Positions 7,397-15,733 are shown, counted from the stretch's first letter. The stretch: 42,438 bases of DNA from Bacteroidales bacterium UBA2939 (GCA_002349055.1 DECD01000022.1:95383-137820); one strand, 5' to 3'. Notes: a model not told the origin generated them from the sequence alone. Made by a program: numbers and translations.

Positions 7397-10300
7397 ATGC
7401 ATAGTATTAAAGAACAATATTTTAAAAGCAAAATCCCCAACATAATGTTGCGGACTTTGCTTTTTGTTTTGTTCTTTTCCTGTCATTGCAAGGCTCTGAC
7501 TCAGACCCTTATCATGGGGAACGGACAGACCTTGACGGAGAAAATTTGCATGGAGGGTGTGGACATTTACGACGACGGCGGTCCCAATGGAAACTACGGC
7601 AACGATTTTGACGGAAGTGTTTACCTCTACACCACCTCCGGGGCTGACATCACACTTACAGGAACCTATAATGTCGAAACCAACTATGACTATATCACCG
7701 TCTTCGACGGGACGACACAAATTGCAACCTATACCGGCTCGGGGTCGGTAAACGTGGTGGCCACAAGCGGTGCCATACGAATCGCTTTTCATTCCGATGG
7801 TTCCGTAAACAGGTCCGGCTTTCAGTTTCATGCTTCCGCCCCCAACGACACGTACCAATGCAATCTCAATGCCAGCAACCTCAACATCAGCAACCTCACC
7901 AGTTCTTCATGCACATTGACTTGGGATGGAAGCGGTACAAACCTTTTGCTCGACTACGGCAACGGCCCCATTCCCGTCTCGGGCAACAACCACCACCTTA
8001 CAGGACTGAGTGCCAGCACCAGCTATATCGCCAGACTCTACGAGCAAGAGGACAGCGCAGAGACATGCTGTAGCCTCACCCTACAGTTCCGAACACCCAT
8101 CCAGGGCGGACATGGCTGCATCGACCCCACCGACCTTACAGCCCCCTATGTGCAAGGCTATTACGGCTACTTCAACAACCCCTATTCCTTCACCGACATA
8201 GTCGACTACGGTCCCAGCAACGCAAGCAGCCGCCACACCGTACACACCAACCCCAACGAACGCGACTACAGGACTGGCAACCTGTTGAGCACCGTCCCTC
8301 CCGGTGGCACTTCTTCTGTTCGTCTGGGCAACTGGGAATCAGGCGGACAAGCAGAGGCCATCCTCTATGCCATCGAAGTCGACACCATGGTGAGCGACCT
8401 CTTGATTCTCAAATATGCAGCCGTCCTCGAGGATCCCAACCATGAACCCGACGAACAACCCCGTTTCCGTCTCGAGATTCTTGATGCCGACATGGAGGTC
8501 ATCGATCCCGACTGCGGAGTGGCCGACTTCATTGCCAACGCCAACCTAGGATGGAACGTCAACGGCTCCACCCTGTGGAAAGATTGGACCACCGTCGGCA
8601 TCGACCTCAACCCTTATGCCGGGCAGACCATCATGGTGCGACTGACCACCTACGACTGTGCCTTCAGCGCCCACTTCGGCTACGCCTATTTCACCCTCGA
8701 ATGCAGCCGAAAAAGCATGGCCTCGGAAAGCTGTGGCGACAACACCGACAACACATTCACCGTTCCGGCGGGTTTCAACTACCTGTGGTATACCGAATCT
8801 CCCTCAAACCCCATTTCCACCTCACAATCGCTCAACGTCACCGCCGACACCACAACTCTTTACCATTGCCAACTCAGCTTTGTCGACAAGCCACAGTGCA
8901 ACTTCACCATGAGTGCCACTGCCGGTATACGTTATCCACTCTCGCTTTTCGACACCACAATGCTCATCGGCGACTGCCAGTTCGATGTCAACTTCCTCAA
9001 CCGCAGCACCATCTCCAACGACGGTGTCACTCCCTCCGGGTCAGGCGAGAGTTGCGAGACCGCCTGGTGGGACTTCGGCAACGGCGACACCTCGTCGCTC
9101 TACCACGCCTCCACCCACTACGACGCTCCCGGCACCTACATTGTCACCCTCGTCTCAACCATTGCCAATGGCGCCTGCGCCGATACATTACAAATGCCCA
9201 TCAATGTCATGCCTCCGGGTCCCAATCCCCAAATCGTCGGCCCTACCGACCATTGCGAAGGCTCCATTATCACCGATACCCTCCTGATTCAGAATGCCGT
9301 GTGGAACTCCAACGGCAGCGACACAATGATTGTCTCTCCCACAGAAACAACAACCTACACCGTCAGCGCCACCGACAGCATCAACTGCACCTACACCCTC
9401 AAGCACACCATATCCATCCACCCCATTTTCTTCATCTGCGACACCTTTGTCATCTGCACCTCCGACCTTCCCTTCACCTATAAGGACTCCGTCATCTCCG
9501 ATACCAGCGACACCGTCCACCTGCTACTGATGGACTCCACCGTCCACGGCTGCGACTCCACCTCGTCGCTCCACCTCACCATTCATCCCACCTTCGACCA
9601 CCACACCTACGACACCATCTGCTCCAACCAGAGCGTCACTTTCGCCAACGAGACCTACGACACCACCGGCGTCTATCCCCACTCTCTGCTGTCGGTCTAC
9701 GACTGCGACAGCCTCGCAACTCTCCACCTCCAGGTGTGGCCTGCCTACGACAATCACACCTACGACACCGTCTGCGACGATTCCGCACGATTCTTCGTCG
9801 ACTCAGCCTACCGTCAGACCGGCGACTATCCCTATCAGTTCTACACCCCCCACGCCTGCGACAGCCTCGAGACCCTTCACCTCACGGTGTACCCCACCTA
9901 CGACCTCCATTTCTACGACACCATCTACGATGGGGATTCCTTTAGTTTTGAGAACAACAACTACGACACCACCGGCACCTACCCCATCTTGCTGGCTGCT
10001 GCCTTTGGCTGCGACTCGCTGCGCACCCTCCACCTGCAACGCAACCGCCGCACCTACAACGACAGCACCCTCTGCCAGAACAGCCTGCCATTGGTATGGA
10101 ACGGGGTCAGCTTCAGCGACGGTGGCGGCACACGCACAAACCACCTCCAGATCTTTGCCGACAGCGTCCACCTCAGTGGCCTCAACGGCATCGACTCGCT
10201 CGTTGTCATGTGCGTCACCGCCGTCGACACCTCGTCATTCACTGAGCAACTCCACACCTGCGACACCCTCACCTGGAGAGACAACCAGCTCTACTCTTCA

Positions 10301-11467
10301 TCAACCAACACACCCTTTCTACGCTATGAAAACCAATGGGGCTGCGACAGCATCCTCCACCTCGACTTGACCGTCGACAACACACACCACTTCACTGACC
10401 ACCGCGTAGCTTGCGATTCCTTGCGATGGATTGACCATCAATGGTACCTCACCGACACCCTGGGTCCACTAGACACTATTATGACCAACGCCGGCTGCGA
10501 CTCCATCGTCACCCTCGACCTCGCCGTCCACCATGCCACCTACGAGGAGTTCGTCGACACTTTCTGCCACCAGCAAACCTACCACTGGCGTAGTTTCAAC
10601 GTCAGCGACGACTCTGCCTATCTCACCGTCGACTATTACATCACCGACACCCTTCGCACCGTCCACAATTGCGATTCCGTCCTCGCCCTTCGTCTCACCA
10701 AGATGGCGCAACCCCGCATCGACTTCTCCTACGAAATCGACTGCCATCGCCGCACCTACATCATCACCGCCAAGACCGATGCCGGCTACATCCGGTGGTC
10801 GGCCTTCCCCGACGAGCCCGACCTCGAAGGGCATAAAGACCAGCTCACCATCCGCGTATCGCCTTCCGACACAACCGCCTACTCTCTCTATGCCGACTAC
10901 CATGAAACCCCGCTATGCCCCACCACCTCCACCCTCACACTCCATCCTGTTGAAGTTCCCGACGCCATCCTCCAAGTAAGCCCCGAGGCGTTGAAATACA
11001 ACGCCATGGACTTCACCGCCTACGACATCTCCAATAACTACGACTCGCGCATCTGGTACCTCGACAGCATCCGCCAGAGCGAGACCTCGCGTGCGCTCTA
11101 CGGCCAGGGCAGCACCGATGTCGACACCATCACCATCTCGCTCGCCGTCTTCAATGGCCAGTGCTACGACACCGCCGTCTACCACTTGCCTATACTGCGC
11201 GTGGGAGTATTCGCACCCAATGCCTTCACCCCTAACCTCGACATAAACAACCGCTTTGTCATTGTCTCGCATGGCGTTATCGACGGAGAGCTTTACATCT
11301 ACAACCGCGAAGGTCTCCTGGTTTACCAAACCAGCGACTTCGGGGACAAAGGCTGGGACGGCGGCAACTGCCCCCAAGGAAACTATGTGTGGAAGTTCCT
11401 CTACCATGCCATCGACTATCCCAACTCACTCCAGACGAAAGTCGGCACCATCCTGCTCATCAGGTAG
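7397..11467 (+). CDS. Large T9SS-secreted surface protein with CUB, PKD and CDSL repeats
   Basis: Predicted cell-surface or secreted adhesin-like protein (1356 aa from ATG 7397). A second ATG at 7445 would give a more usual signal peptide (MLRTLLFVLFFSCHCKA). In order: a CUB-like domain (about 51-146, YDYITVFDGTTQIATYTGSG); an FN3-like domain (about 156-234); a jelly-roll-like region (about 240-440); a PKD-like domain (WWDFGNGDTSSLYHASTHYD); an Ig-like segment; then about eight repeats of roughly 50 residues ending in CDSL-x-x-LHL. The last 90 residues (VFAPNAFTPNLDINNRF, GWDGGNCPQGNYVWKF) are a type B T9SS sorting domain of the gliding-associated CHU_C type. Domain calls are by eye. Ligand and function are unknown. 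Confidence 0.85.
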   Translation: MHSIKEQYFKSKIPNIMLRTLLFVLFFSCHCKALTQTLIMGNGQTLTEKICMEGVDIYDDGGPNGNYGNDFDGSVYLYTTSGADITLTGTYNVETNYDYITVFDGTTQIATYTGSGSVNVVATSGAIRIAFHSDGSVNRSGFQFHASAPNDTYQCNLNASNLNISNLTSSSCTLTWDGSGTNLLLDYGNGPIPVSGNNHHLTGLSASTSYIARLYEQEDSAETCCSLTLQFRTPIQGGHGCIDPTDLTAPYVQGYYGYFNNPYSFTDIVDYGPSNASSRHTVHTNPNERDYRTGNLLSTVPPGGTSSVRLGNWESGGQAEAILYAIEVDTMVSDLLILKYAAVLEDPNHEPDEQPRFRLEILDADMEVIDPDCGVADFIANANLGWNVNGSTLWKDWTTVGIDLNPYAGQTIMVRLTTYDCAFSAHFGYAYFTLECSRKSMASESCGDNTDNTFTVPAGFNYLWYTESPSNPISTSQSLNVTADTTTLYHCQLSFVDKPQCNFTMSATAGIRYPLSLFDTTMLIGDCQFDVNFLNRSTISNDGVTPSGSGESCETAWWDFGNGDTSSLYHASTHYDAPGTYIVTLVSTIANGACADTLQMPINVMPPGPNPQIVGPTDHCEGSIITDTLLIQNAVWNSNGSDTMIVSPTETTTYTVSATDSINCTYTLKHTISIHPIFFICDTFVICTSDLPFTYKDSVISDTSDTVHLLLMDSTVHGCDSTSSLHLTIHPTFDHHTYDTICSNQSVTFANETYDTTGVYPHSLLSVYDCDSLATLHLQVWPAYDNHTYDTVCDDSARFFVDSAYRQTGDYPYQFYTPHACDSLETLHLTVYPTYDLHFYDTIYDGDSFSFENNNYDTTGTYPILLAAAFGCDSLRTLHLQRNRRTYNDSTLCQNSLPLVWNGVSFSDGGGTRTNHLQIFADSVHLSGLNGIDSLVVMCVTAVDTSSFTEQLHTCDTLTWRDNQLYSSSTNTPFLRYENQWGCDSILHLDLTVDNTHHFTDHRVACDSLRWIDHQWYLTDTLGPLDTIMTNAGCDSIVTLDLAVHHATYEEFVDTFCHQQTYHWRSFNVSDDSAYLTVDYYITDTLRTVHNCDSVLALRLTKMAQPRIDFSYEIDCHRRTYIITAKTDAGYIRWSAFPDEPDLEGHKDQLTIRVSPSDTTAYSLYADYHETPLCPTTSTLTLHPVEVPDAILQVSPEALKYNAMDFTAYDISNNYDSRIWYLDSIRQSETSRALYGQGSTDVDTITISLAVFNGQCYDTAVYHLPILRVGVFAPNAFTPNLDINNRFVIVSHGVIDGELYIYNREGLLVYQTSDFGDKGWDGGNCPQGNYVWKFLYHAIDYPNSLQTKVGTILLIR

Positions 11468-11477
11468 CCGCTAACCA

Positions 11478-11580
11478 TTTTCCACCTATCAGACACTTAT
11501 CAAAGACCAATCAAGTCCCTACCAACTCCTACTGCGGTAGGAGTTGGTAGGGACTTGGTAAGGCGTTGGTAGGGATTTAT
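11478..11580. repeat. Dyad array of 11-nt-phased RTAGG units, copy B
   Basis: A 21-bp inverted repeat (11512-11532 with 11537-11557) surrounds the loop TGCG. Plus-strand units start at 11537, 11547, 11558 (GTAAGG) and 11569. Minus-strand units start at 11532, 11522, 11511 (ATTGG), 11500 (ATAAG), 11489 (ATAGG) and 11478 (ATGGT). The centre spacing (5 nt between the innermost starts) and the 10, 11, 11 progression equal copy A. This copy sits between convergent genes (surface protein and ssb). It has no T tract, so it is not a classic terminator. Confidence 0.85.
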
Positions 11581-11602
11581 TACCTATTTAACGGCTTCTG
11601 TC

Positions 11603-12034
11603 TCAGAACGGAAGGTCACCCAGAGGCTCGGCATCCTCACTGAGGATGTCCATCAAGGGATTATTGACGTGCTGGGGGTCGTCGTTACGCTGACGGCTGG
11701 ACAGCAGCAACAGGTTGTCGGCCACCACCTCGGTGACATGACGCTTGTTGCCCTCCTTGTCCTCCCAGGTGCGGCTTTGGAGACGTCCTTCGACATAGAT
11801 TTGGGCACCTTTGTGGAGAATGCGCTCGGCGATGTCGGCCAGACCGCGCCAGCACACCACATTGTGCCATTCGGTGATTTCTACTCTCTCATTGTCGCGG
11901 TTGCGACGGTATTCGGTGGTGGCGAGGGGGAAGGAGGCTTTCTTCACGGGCATGGACCCCTCGGAAGGGAAAGTGACTACATCAGGATTTTTTCCAACGT
12001 TACCTACAAGGATTACTTTGTTAACTCCAATCAT
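11603..12034 (-). CDS. ssb: Single-stranded DNA-binding protein
   Basis: Binds and protects single-stranded DNA in replication, repair and recombination and recruits partners by its C-terminal tip. It has 143 aa. The N-terminal OB fold (about 1-105) begins MIGVNKVILVGNVGKNPDV and contains EWHNVVCWRGLADIAERILH and GRLQSRTWEDKEGNKRHVTEV. A short linker leads to an acidic tail ending EPLGDLPF, a variant of the usual DDIPF tip. It precedes no other gene on its strand: mutY, upstream on the same strand, ends 79 nt before its start, so the two may be co-transcribed. A weak -7 box (TATTTTCG at 12073-12080) could also drive ssb alone. Confidence 0.96.
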   Translation of the reverse strand: MIGVNKVILVGNVGKNPDVVTFPSEGSMPVKKASFPLATTEYRRNRDNERVEITEWHNVVCWRGLADIAERILHKGAQIYVEGRLQSRTWEDKEGNKRHVTEVVADNLLLLSSRQRNDDPQHVNNPLMDILSEDAEPLGDLPF

Positions 12035-12113
12035 ACTTACTTTTTAGTTTAATATTAGCCAAATTGCGAGTGCGAAAATACGACTTTTTTCCGAATCGGC
12101 GAAATAAAGATAT

Positions 12114-13172
12114 TCACAAAGTCTGCAAATACCTATCAATCAATCGCGACACGGGGATATTTTTTATTTCTGAAGTGGGGATTGCACGGTATTTTCCCGT
12201 CGTCAGCAAGGGTTCCGACGGAAGTTCGGCCTCGAGAAAGAGGGCGTGAATCGTGCGATGGGTAAGCTGGTGGCGGAAAGAAGGTGAGAGGTGAAAGATG
12301 AGAGGTGAGAGGCGAAGGTTTTCCTCGACAAAACGGTTTGCTTCCGCCTGCAGCTGACTATAGGTCAGTTCTTTGTCTGTCTCCATCAGAGGAAACTGGT
12401 AGAGACCGCGCCAGATGTCCTTGCCCTCGCGCTGTTCCACCAAGGTATATTCCACTCCGTCGGCATGCCAACGAAGGTTGAAATAGTAGAACCAGCGGTC
12501 CTTAGGCTTGGCCTTGGCAGCCTTGACTGGCAGCACTCCCACCCTACCGGTTTTCAGTGCGTTGCACTCGTCGGCAAAGGGACATGCTGTGCAGTCGGGC
12601 ACCGGCTTGCATTGCAGCGAGCCGAAGTCCATCAGGGCTGCGTTGAAGCGGTCGGGCCTGTGACGATCTATCTTTTTAAGCAGCAATGCTTCGAACTCGC
12701 TGTAGGCGGCATCGGTGGCAATAGGTGTGGCAATACCGTAGAGACGGCTGATGAAGCGGTAGACGTTGCCGTCGATGACCGGATGCGGCAGCCTGAAGGC
12801 AAACGAGGCGATGGCGGCAGCGGTGTAGCGTCCCACACCCTTGAGTTTCAGTATACCCTGATAGTCGGATGGGAACACTCCTCCACATTCATCCATTATA
12901 TATTGCGCGGCCGCGTGCAGATTGCGCGCGCGCGAGTAGTAGCCCAAACCCTGCCACAACCGCAGCACCTGCTCCTCGCTCGCGGCAGCCAGGTCGGCCA
13001 CCGTGGGAAATGCCTCAACAAAGCGGTGGTAGTAGTCGCGTCCCTGCTCGATGCGAGTCTGCTGAAGGATAATTTCCGATAGCCAGATGCGATATGGGTC
13101 GCTGATACCCCTCCAAGGAAGGGTGCGTCCGTAGTCGGTATACCAAGTGTCCAATTTTTGCGAAAGTGACAT
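12114..13172 (-). CDS. mutY: A/G-specific adenine DNA glycosylase (MutY)
   Basis: Removes adenine mispaired with 8-oxoguanine or guanine. It has 352 aa. Catalytic Glu33 is in LSEIILQQTRIEQ, the helix-hairpin-helix is LKLKGVGRYTAAAIASFAF (109-127), and Asp134 is in PVIDGNVYRF. The iron-sulphur ligands are Cys188, 194, 197 and 203. The first gap is five residues, where E. coli MutY has six (C-x6-C-x2-C-x5-C). The C-terminal part (about 220-350) is the NUDIX-like 8-oxoG-sensing domain (LVEQREGKDIWRGLYQFPLM). A five-copy 7-nt tandem repeat (12282-12316) falls inside it, encoding LRLSPLIFHLSPS, just before the HQLTHRTIHA segment. Function is well supported; the repeat and spacing are oddities. Confidence 0.94.
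   Translation of the reverse strand: MSLSQKLDTWYTDYGRTLPWRGISDPYRIWLSEIILQQTRIEQGRDYYHRFVEAFPTVADLAAASEEQVLRLWQGLGYYSRARNLHAAAQYIMDECGGVFPSDYQGILKLKGVGRYTAAAIASFAFRLPHPVIDGNVYRFISRLYGIATPIATDAAYSEFEALLLKKIDRHRPDRFNAALMDFGSLQCKPVPDCTACPFADECNALKTGRVGVLPVKAAKAKPKDRWFYYFNLRWHADGVEYTLVEQREGKDIWRGLYQFPLMETDKELTYSQLQAEANRFVEENLRLSPLIFHLSPSFRHQLTHRTIHALFLEAELPSEPLLTTGKYRAIPTSEIKNIPVSRLIDRYLQTL
12282..12316. repeat. Heptanucleotide tandem repeat inside mutY
   Basis: Five consecutive 7-nt units on the plus strand read AGGTGAG, AGGTGAA, AGATGAG, AGGTGAG, AGGCGAA. They lie in the NUDIX-domain part of mutY. Since seven is not a multiple of three, gain or loss of one unit would shift the reading frame. 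Confidence 0.85.
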
Positions 13173-13330
13173 TGTGGGCGGTCGTTTTGAGTCAAAAATC
13201 GATGCTAAGTAACTGAAAAAATAATGTTAAAATCCATTTCACACTTTTCGACAACAAACTATTTACCAATTATTTATAATTATCAAAATGTTAAAAATAT
13301 TTAAAAAGCCAATTTTGAGGGTTGAAAGGT

Positions 13331-13361
13331 TTTGCCAGTTCGGAAAAAGGTGGTACTTTTG
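13331..13361 (+). promoter_or_regulatory. Promoter of rpmB-rpsU
   Basis: TTTG at 13331-13334 and TACTTTTG at 13354-13361 are separated by 19 nt, an exact fit to the Bacteroidota -33/-7 consensus. Transcription would start near 13367, giving a leader of about 60 nt before the rpmB ATG. Confidence 0.8.
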
Positions 13362-13427
13362 CACCCGTTTTCGTCTCAAAATTGGACGAAATAAATAACG
13401 TAAAAATACAATAAAAATTATACAACA

Positions 13428-13667
13428 ATGTCAAAGATTTGTGAAATTACCGGAAAGAAAGTGATTGTGGGCAACAACGTGTCGCACTCCCGCATCCACA
13501 CCAAACGCACCTTCAGCCCCAACCTGCAGACCAAGAAGTTCTACATTCCCGAGGAGGACATGTGGATTACCCTGAAAGTCTCTGCCAAAGGCATGCGCAT
13601 CATCAACAAGAAAGGCATCATCGCCGCTTTGAACGACGCCGCCGCCCAGGGCCACCTGATGTTCTAA
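13428..13667 (+). CDS. rpmB: 50S ribosomal protein L28
   Basis: Large-subunit ribosomal protein (79 aa). The sequence MSKICEITGKKVIVGNNVSH, followed by RTFSPNLQTKKFYIPEED and a C-terminus of GHLMF, is typical of bL28 in Bacteroidota. It has no Shine-Dalgarno motif. In many Bacteroidota rpmB is followed by rpmG (L33); here L33 is not found in the window and rpsU follows after 116 nt that hold a 13-codon mini-frame and a 14-nt copy of the rpmB tail. Confidence 0.96.
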   Translation: MSKICEITGKKVIVGNNVSHSRIHTKRTFSPNLQTKKFYIPEEDMWITLKVSAKGMRIINKKGIIAALNDAAAQGHLMF

Positions 13668-13724
13668 GTCGCCTTGGCCGGATGGCCAAAACGACAAAAC
13701 AGAAGGAATTCCTGATGTTCTAAG
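13655..13724 (+). repeat. 14-nt duplication of the rpmB 3' end with a 13-codon mini-frame
   Basis: CCTGATGTTCTAAG occurs at 13655-13668 (end of rpmB, encoding LMF and stop) and again at 13711-13724. The second copy ends a small frame at 13682-13723 that reads MAKTTKQKEFLMF. The MAK-T-K start resembles the first residues of L33 or DUF4295 proteins that often follow rpmB. This may be the scar of a deletion that fused a lost gene to a copy of the rpmB end. That reading is an inference. Confidence 0.55.
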
Positions 13725-13770
13725 AAGACAAACAGTCTTAAATAATTTAGTATTAACCCTTAACAAAGAA

Positions 13771-13775
13771 AGAGG
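13771..13775 (+). promoter_or_regulatory. SD-like ribosome binding site of rpsU
   Basis: The bases before the rpsU ATG read AGAAAGAGGT, close to the complement of the 16S 3' end (AGAAAGGAGGT) with one G missing. The AGAGG core is 8 nt from the ATG. Other genes I checked here (acpP, pgi, rpmB, rplJ, rplL, tuf) have A-rich leaders and no such motif. Confidence 0.65.
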
Positions 13776-13783
13776 TATTAACA

Positions 13784-13981
13784 ATGATCGTAGTTCCTAT
13801 TAAAGAAGGTGACAACCTCGAAAGAGCCCTCAAGAAACTGAAACGCAAATTCGAGAAAACCGGCGTGGTGAAAGAGATGCGCCGTCGTCAGCAGTTCACC
13901 AAGCCCAGTGTCATCAACCGCGAGAAGCACCTGAAGGCCATCTACGTCCAGCACCTGCGTCAGCAGGAGCTCGACAAATAA
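13784..13981 (+). CDS. rpsU: 30S ribosomal protein S21
   Basis: Small basic ribosomal protein (65 aa), MIVVPIKEGDNLERALKKLK, with the usual R/K-rich middle (EKTGVVKEMRRRQQFTKPSV). In Bacteroidota, bS21 helps hide the anti-Shine-Dalgarno end of 16S rRNA, and rpsU mRNA is reported to keep an SD for autoregulation; the SD-like AGAGG here fits that. It lies downstream of rpmB under the same promoter and ends before a strong terminator. Confidence 0.95.
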   Translation: MIVVPIKEGDNLERALKKLKRKFEKTGVVKEMRRRQQFTKPSVINREKHLKAIYVQHLRQQELDK

Positions 13982-14028
13982 GAGCCCCTCCCGCTTCGCG
14001 TTTGGACAACGCGCATTGGAAAAAAAGA

Positions 14029-14057
14029 AAAGCCCCGAAGCAATGCTTCGGGGCTTT
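14029..14057. terminator. Bidirectional intrinsic terminator rpsU / peptide transporter
   Basis: A 12-bp perfect stem (AAAGCCCCGAAG with CTTCGGGGCTTT) closes the loop CAATG. Flanking T and A runs on both sides let it end rpsU (plus) and the transporter gene (minus). Confidence 0.9.
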
Positions 14058-14071
14058 TCGCATAGTTACTT

Positions 14072-15664
14072 TTACTGCTGCTGCGAGGTGATACGCTCGA
14101 GCCACTTCAGCATGCCAATCATGATACCCATGGCGATGAGGCAGATAATCATGAAGACTGCCCAGCACATCCACAGGTTGGGAAGCTTGGAATAGAAGAT
14201 GGGACCAAGCATGATAAGAGCGTTGCCGATACCGGTGGCACCCAGCCACAAGCCCTGGCAGATACCCTGGATATGTTTCGGGGCAATCTTGGAGACAAAG
14301 CTGATACCGAGGGGGCTGATGAAGAGTTCGGCCACAGTGAGGCAGAAGTAGGTAACGATGAGCACCCACGGACCGGCCTTCATGGCGGTCTGCTGCTCAA
14401 GCGGCAGTTTCATGAACTCGTCGCCACCGGGGTAACCCATAACCATGCTGAACACCATCAGGAACACGTAAGCGAGAGCGGTGATACCCATACCCATGGC
14501 AATCTTGCTGGGAGTGGAGAACTTGCGGCCCCACTTGGTGTTGAAAATCCACATGATGGGGAAAGTCAGGATAACCACGAAGAAGGGGTTGATGCACTGG
14601 AAAATCTCCGGCGGGATGGCAGAGGTATTGAGGAAGTCGCGTGCAAAGAGCGACAGCGACTCGCCGTTCTGGTGGAACGACATCCAGAAGAAGACGCAGA
14701 CACCCAGCACGGCATAGAGGCCGGCCATACGCTGTTTGATATCCTTGAGGGCAGCTTCGCGCTGCTCTTTGGTGAGATCTTCTTTCTTCTCCTCGACGGC
14801 AGCGGCAGCTTTCTTCACAGGATTGGGCATGCCCTTCTTGGTGCAGAGGAAAATGGTGAGGGAGATGAGCATGGCGGCGATGGAAGCGATGAAGCTGTAG
14901 TGGACACCGGTGTTGAACACCTCGAGGTAACTGCCGCAGGCAGCACCCATGTCGGTCAAGTCCAGACCGCCCTGGTTCACCTGGTTCATCAGGGTGTTGA
15001 GGTTGTTGACCTGGTCGGGAGTCATGGCATCGGGGTTCTCGAGATACATGTGGCAGAGTTTCGGCAGGGTCGATTCATAAGCCATACCCTTGACACCAAG
15101 CCACCAGCTGCGGAGCAACGGAGCCACGAAGGGAGCCACCAGACCGCCCACATTGATGAACATATAGAAAATCTGGAAACCCGGGTCACGTTTGGTCTTG
15201 GCTTTCTCGAGGGCCTCGGGGCCTTTCTTGGCGGCCTCAGCCTCAAAGTTGTCGTACATCTGACCCACAATGGCCTGCAGGTTGCCCTTGAACAAGCCGT
15301 TACCGAAGGCAATGATAAGCAGGGCAATGCAGGTGATAACCAGCACGGTGGTCAGCGAAATATCCATAGCGCCATAACCGGCAGGGACGGAGAGGATAAC
15401 ATAGCCAAGCACCATCGTCAGCAAACCGGCGATAATCGTGCCCTTGAAGTTCTGCAACTTATCGGCAATGATACCGCCAGGCAGAGCCATAATGTAGATA
15501 CCGAAATAGAAACAAGCATAGATGATGCCCGCCACATGGTCGCTCAAACCGAACTTCGAGCAGATGAACAAAGTCAACACTGCATTCATAATATAGTAGC
15601 CGAAACGCTCACCCATATTACTCAGTGCAGCTGCGACAAGTCCTTTGGGATGACTTTTAAACAT
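14072..15664 (-). CDS. Proton-dependent oligopeptide transporter (POT/PTR2 family)
   Basis: Inner-membrane MFS transporter (530 aa) expected to import di- and tripeptides with protons. It starts MFKSHPKGLVAAALSNMGER, and hydrophobic helices continue throughout (for example FYFGIYIMALPGGIIADKL, a typical POT motif). The family ExxER motif appears as NMGER, so its first Glu is replaced; the second Glu and Arg remain. A charged insert (VKKAAAAVEEKKEDLTKEQR) lies between the two six-helix halves. It is a single-gene unit, with a TTG-N20-TAATTTTG promoter (15734-15764) and a shared terminator at 14029-14057. Peptide uptake suits an amino-acid-using gut bacterium; the exact substrate is not shown. 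Confidence 0.92.
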   Translation of the reverse strand: MFKSHPKGLVAAALSNMGERFGYYIMNAVLTLFICSKFGLSDHVAGIIYACFYFGIYIMALPGGIIADKLQNFKGTIIAGLLTMVLGYVILSVPAGYGAMDISLTTVLVITCIALLIIAFGNGLFKGNLQAIVGQMYDNFEAEAAKKGPEALEKAKTKRDPGFQIFYMFINVGGLVAPFVAPLLRSWWLGVKGMAYESTLPKLCHMYLENPDAMTPDQVNNLNTLMNQVNQGGLDLTDMGAACGSYLEVFNTGVHYSFIASIAAMLISLTIFLCTKKGMPNPVKKAAAAVEEKKEDLTKEQREAALKDIKQRMAGLYAVLGVCVFFWMSFHQNGESLSLFARDFLNTSAIPPEIFQCINPFFVVILTFPIMWIFNTKWGRKFSTPSKIAMGMGITALAYVFLMVFSMVMGYPGGDEFMKLPLEQQTAMKAGPWVLIVTYFCLTVAELFISPLGISFVSKIAPKHIQGICQGLWLGATGIGNALIMLGPIFYSKLPNLWMCWAVFMIICLIAMGIMIGMLKWLERITSQQQ

Positions 15665-15733
15665 AGTTGTAAGTTTTTGGTTTATAAATTATTGAATTGA
15701 CTTCTACCCAATTTTTGTAAAATTAACAATATG

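Noticed and set aside
11478..11580. Dyad copy B as an ordinary intrinsic terminator between convergent genes
   Set aside because: No T tract follows the stem on either strand, and related copies lie at divergent and tandem gene borders as well.
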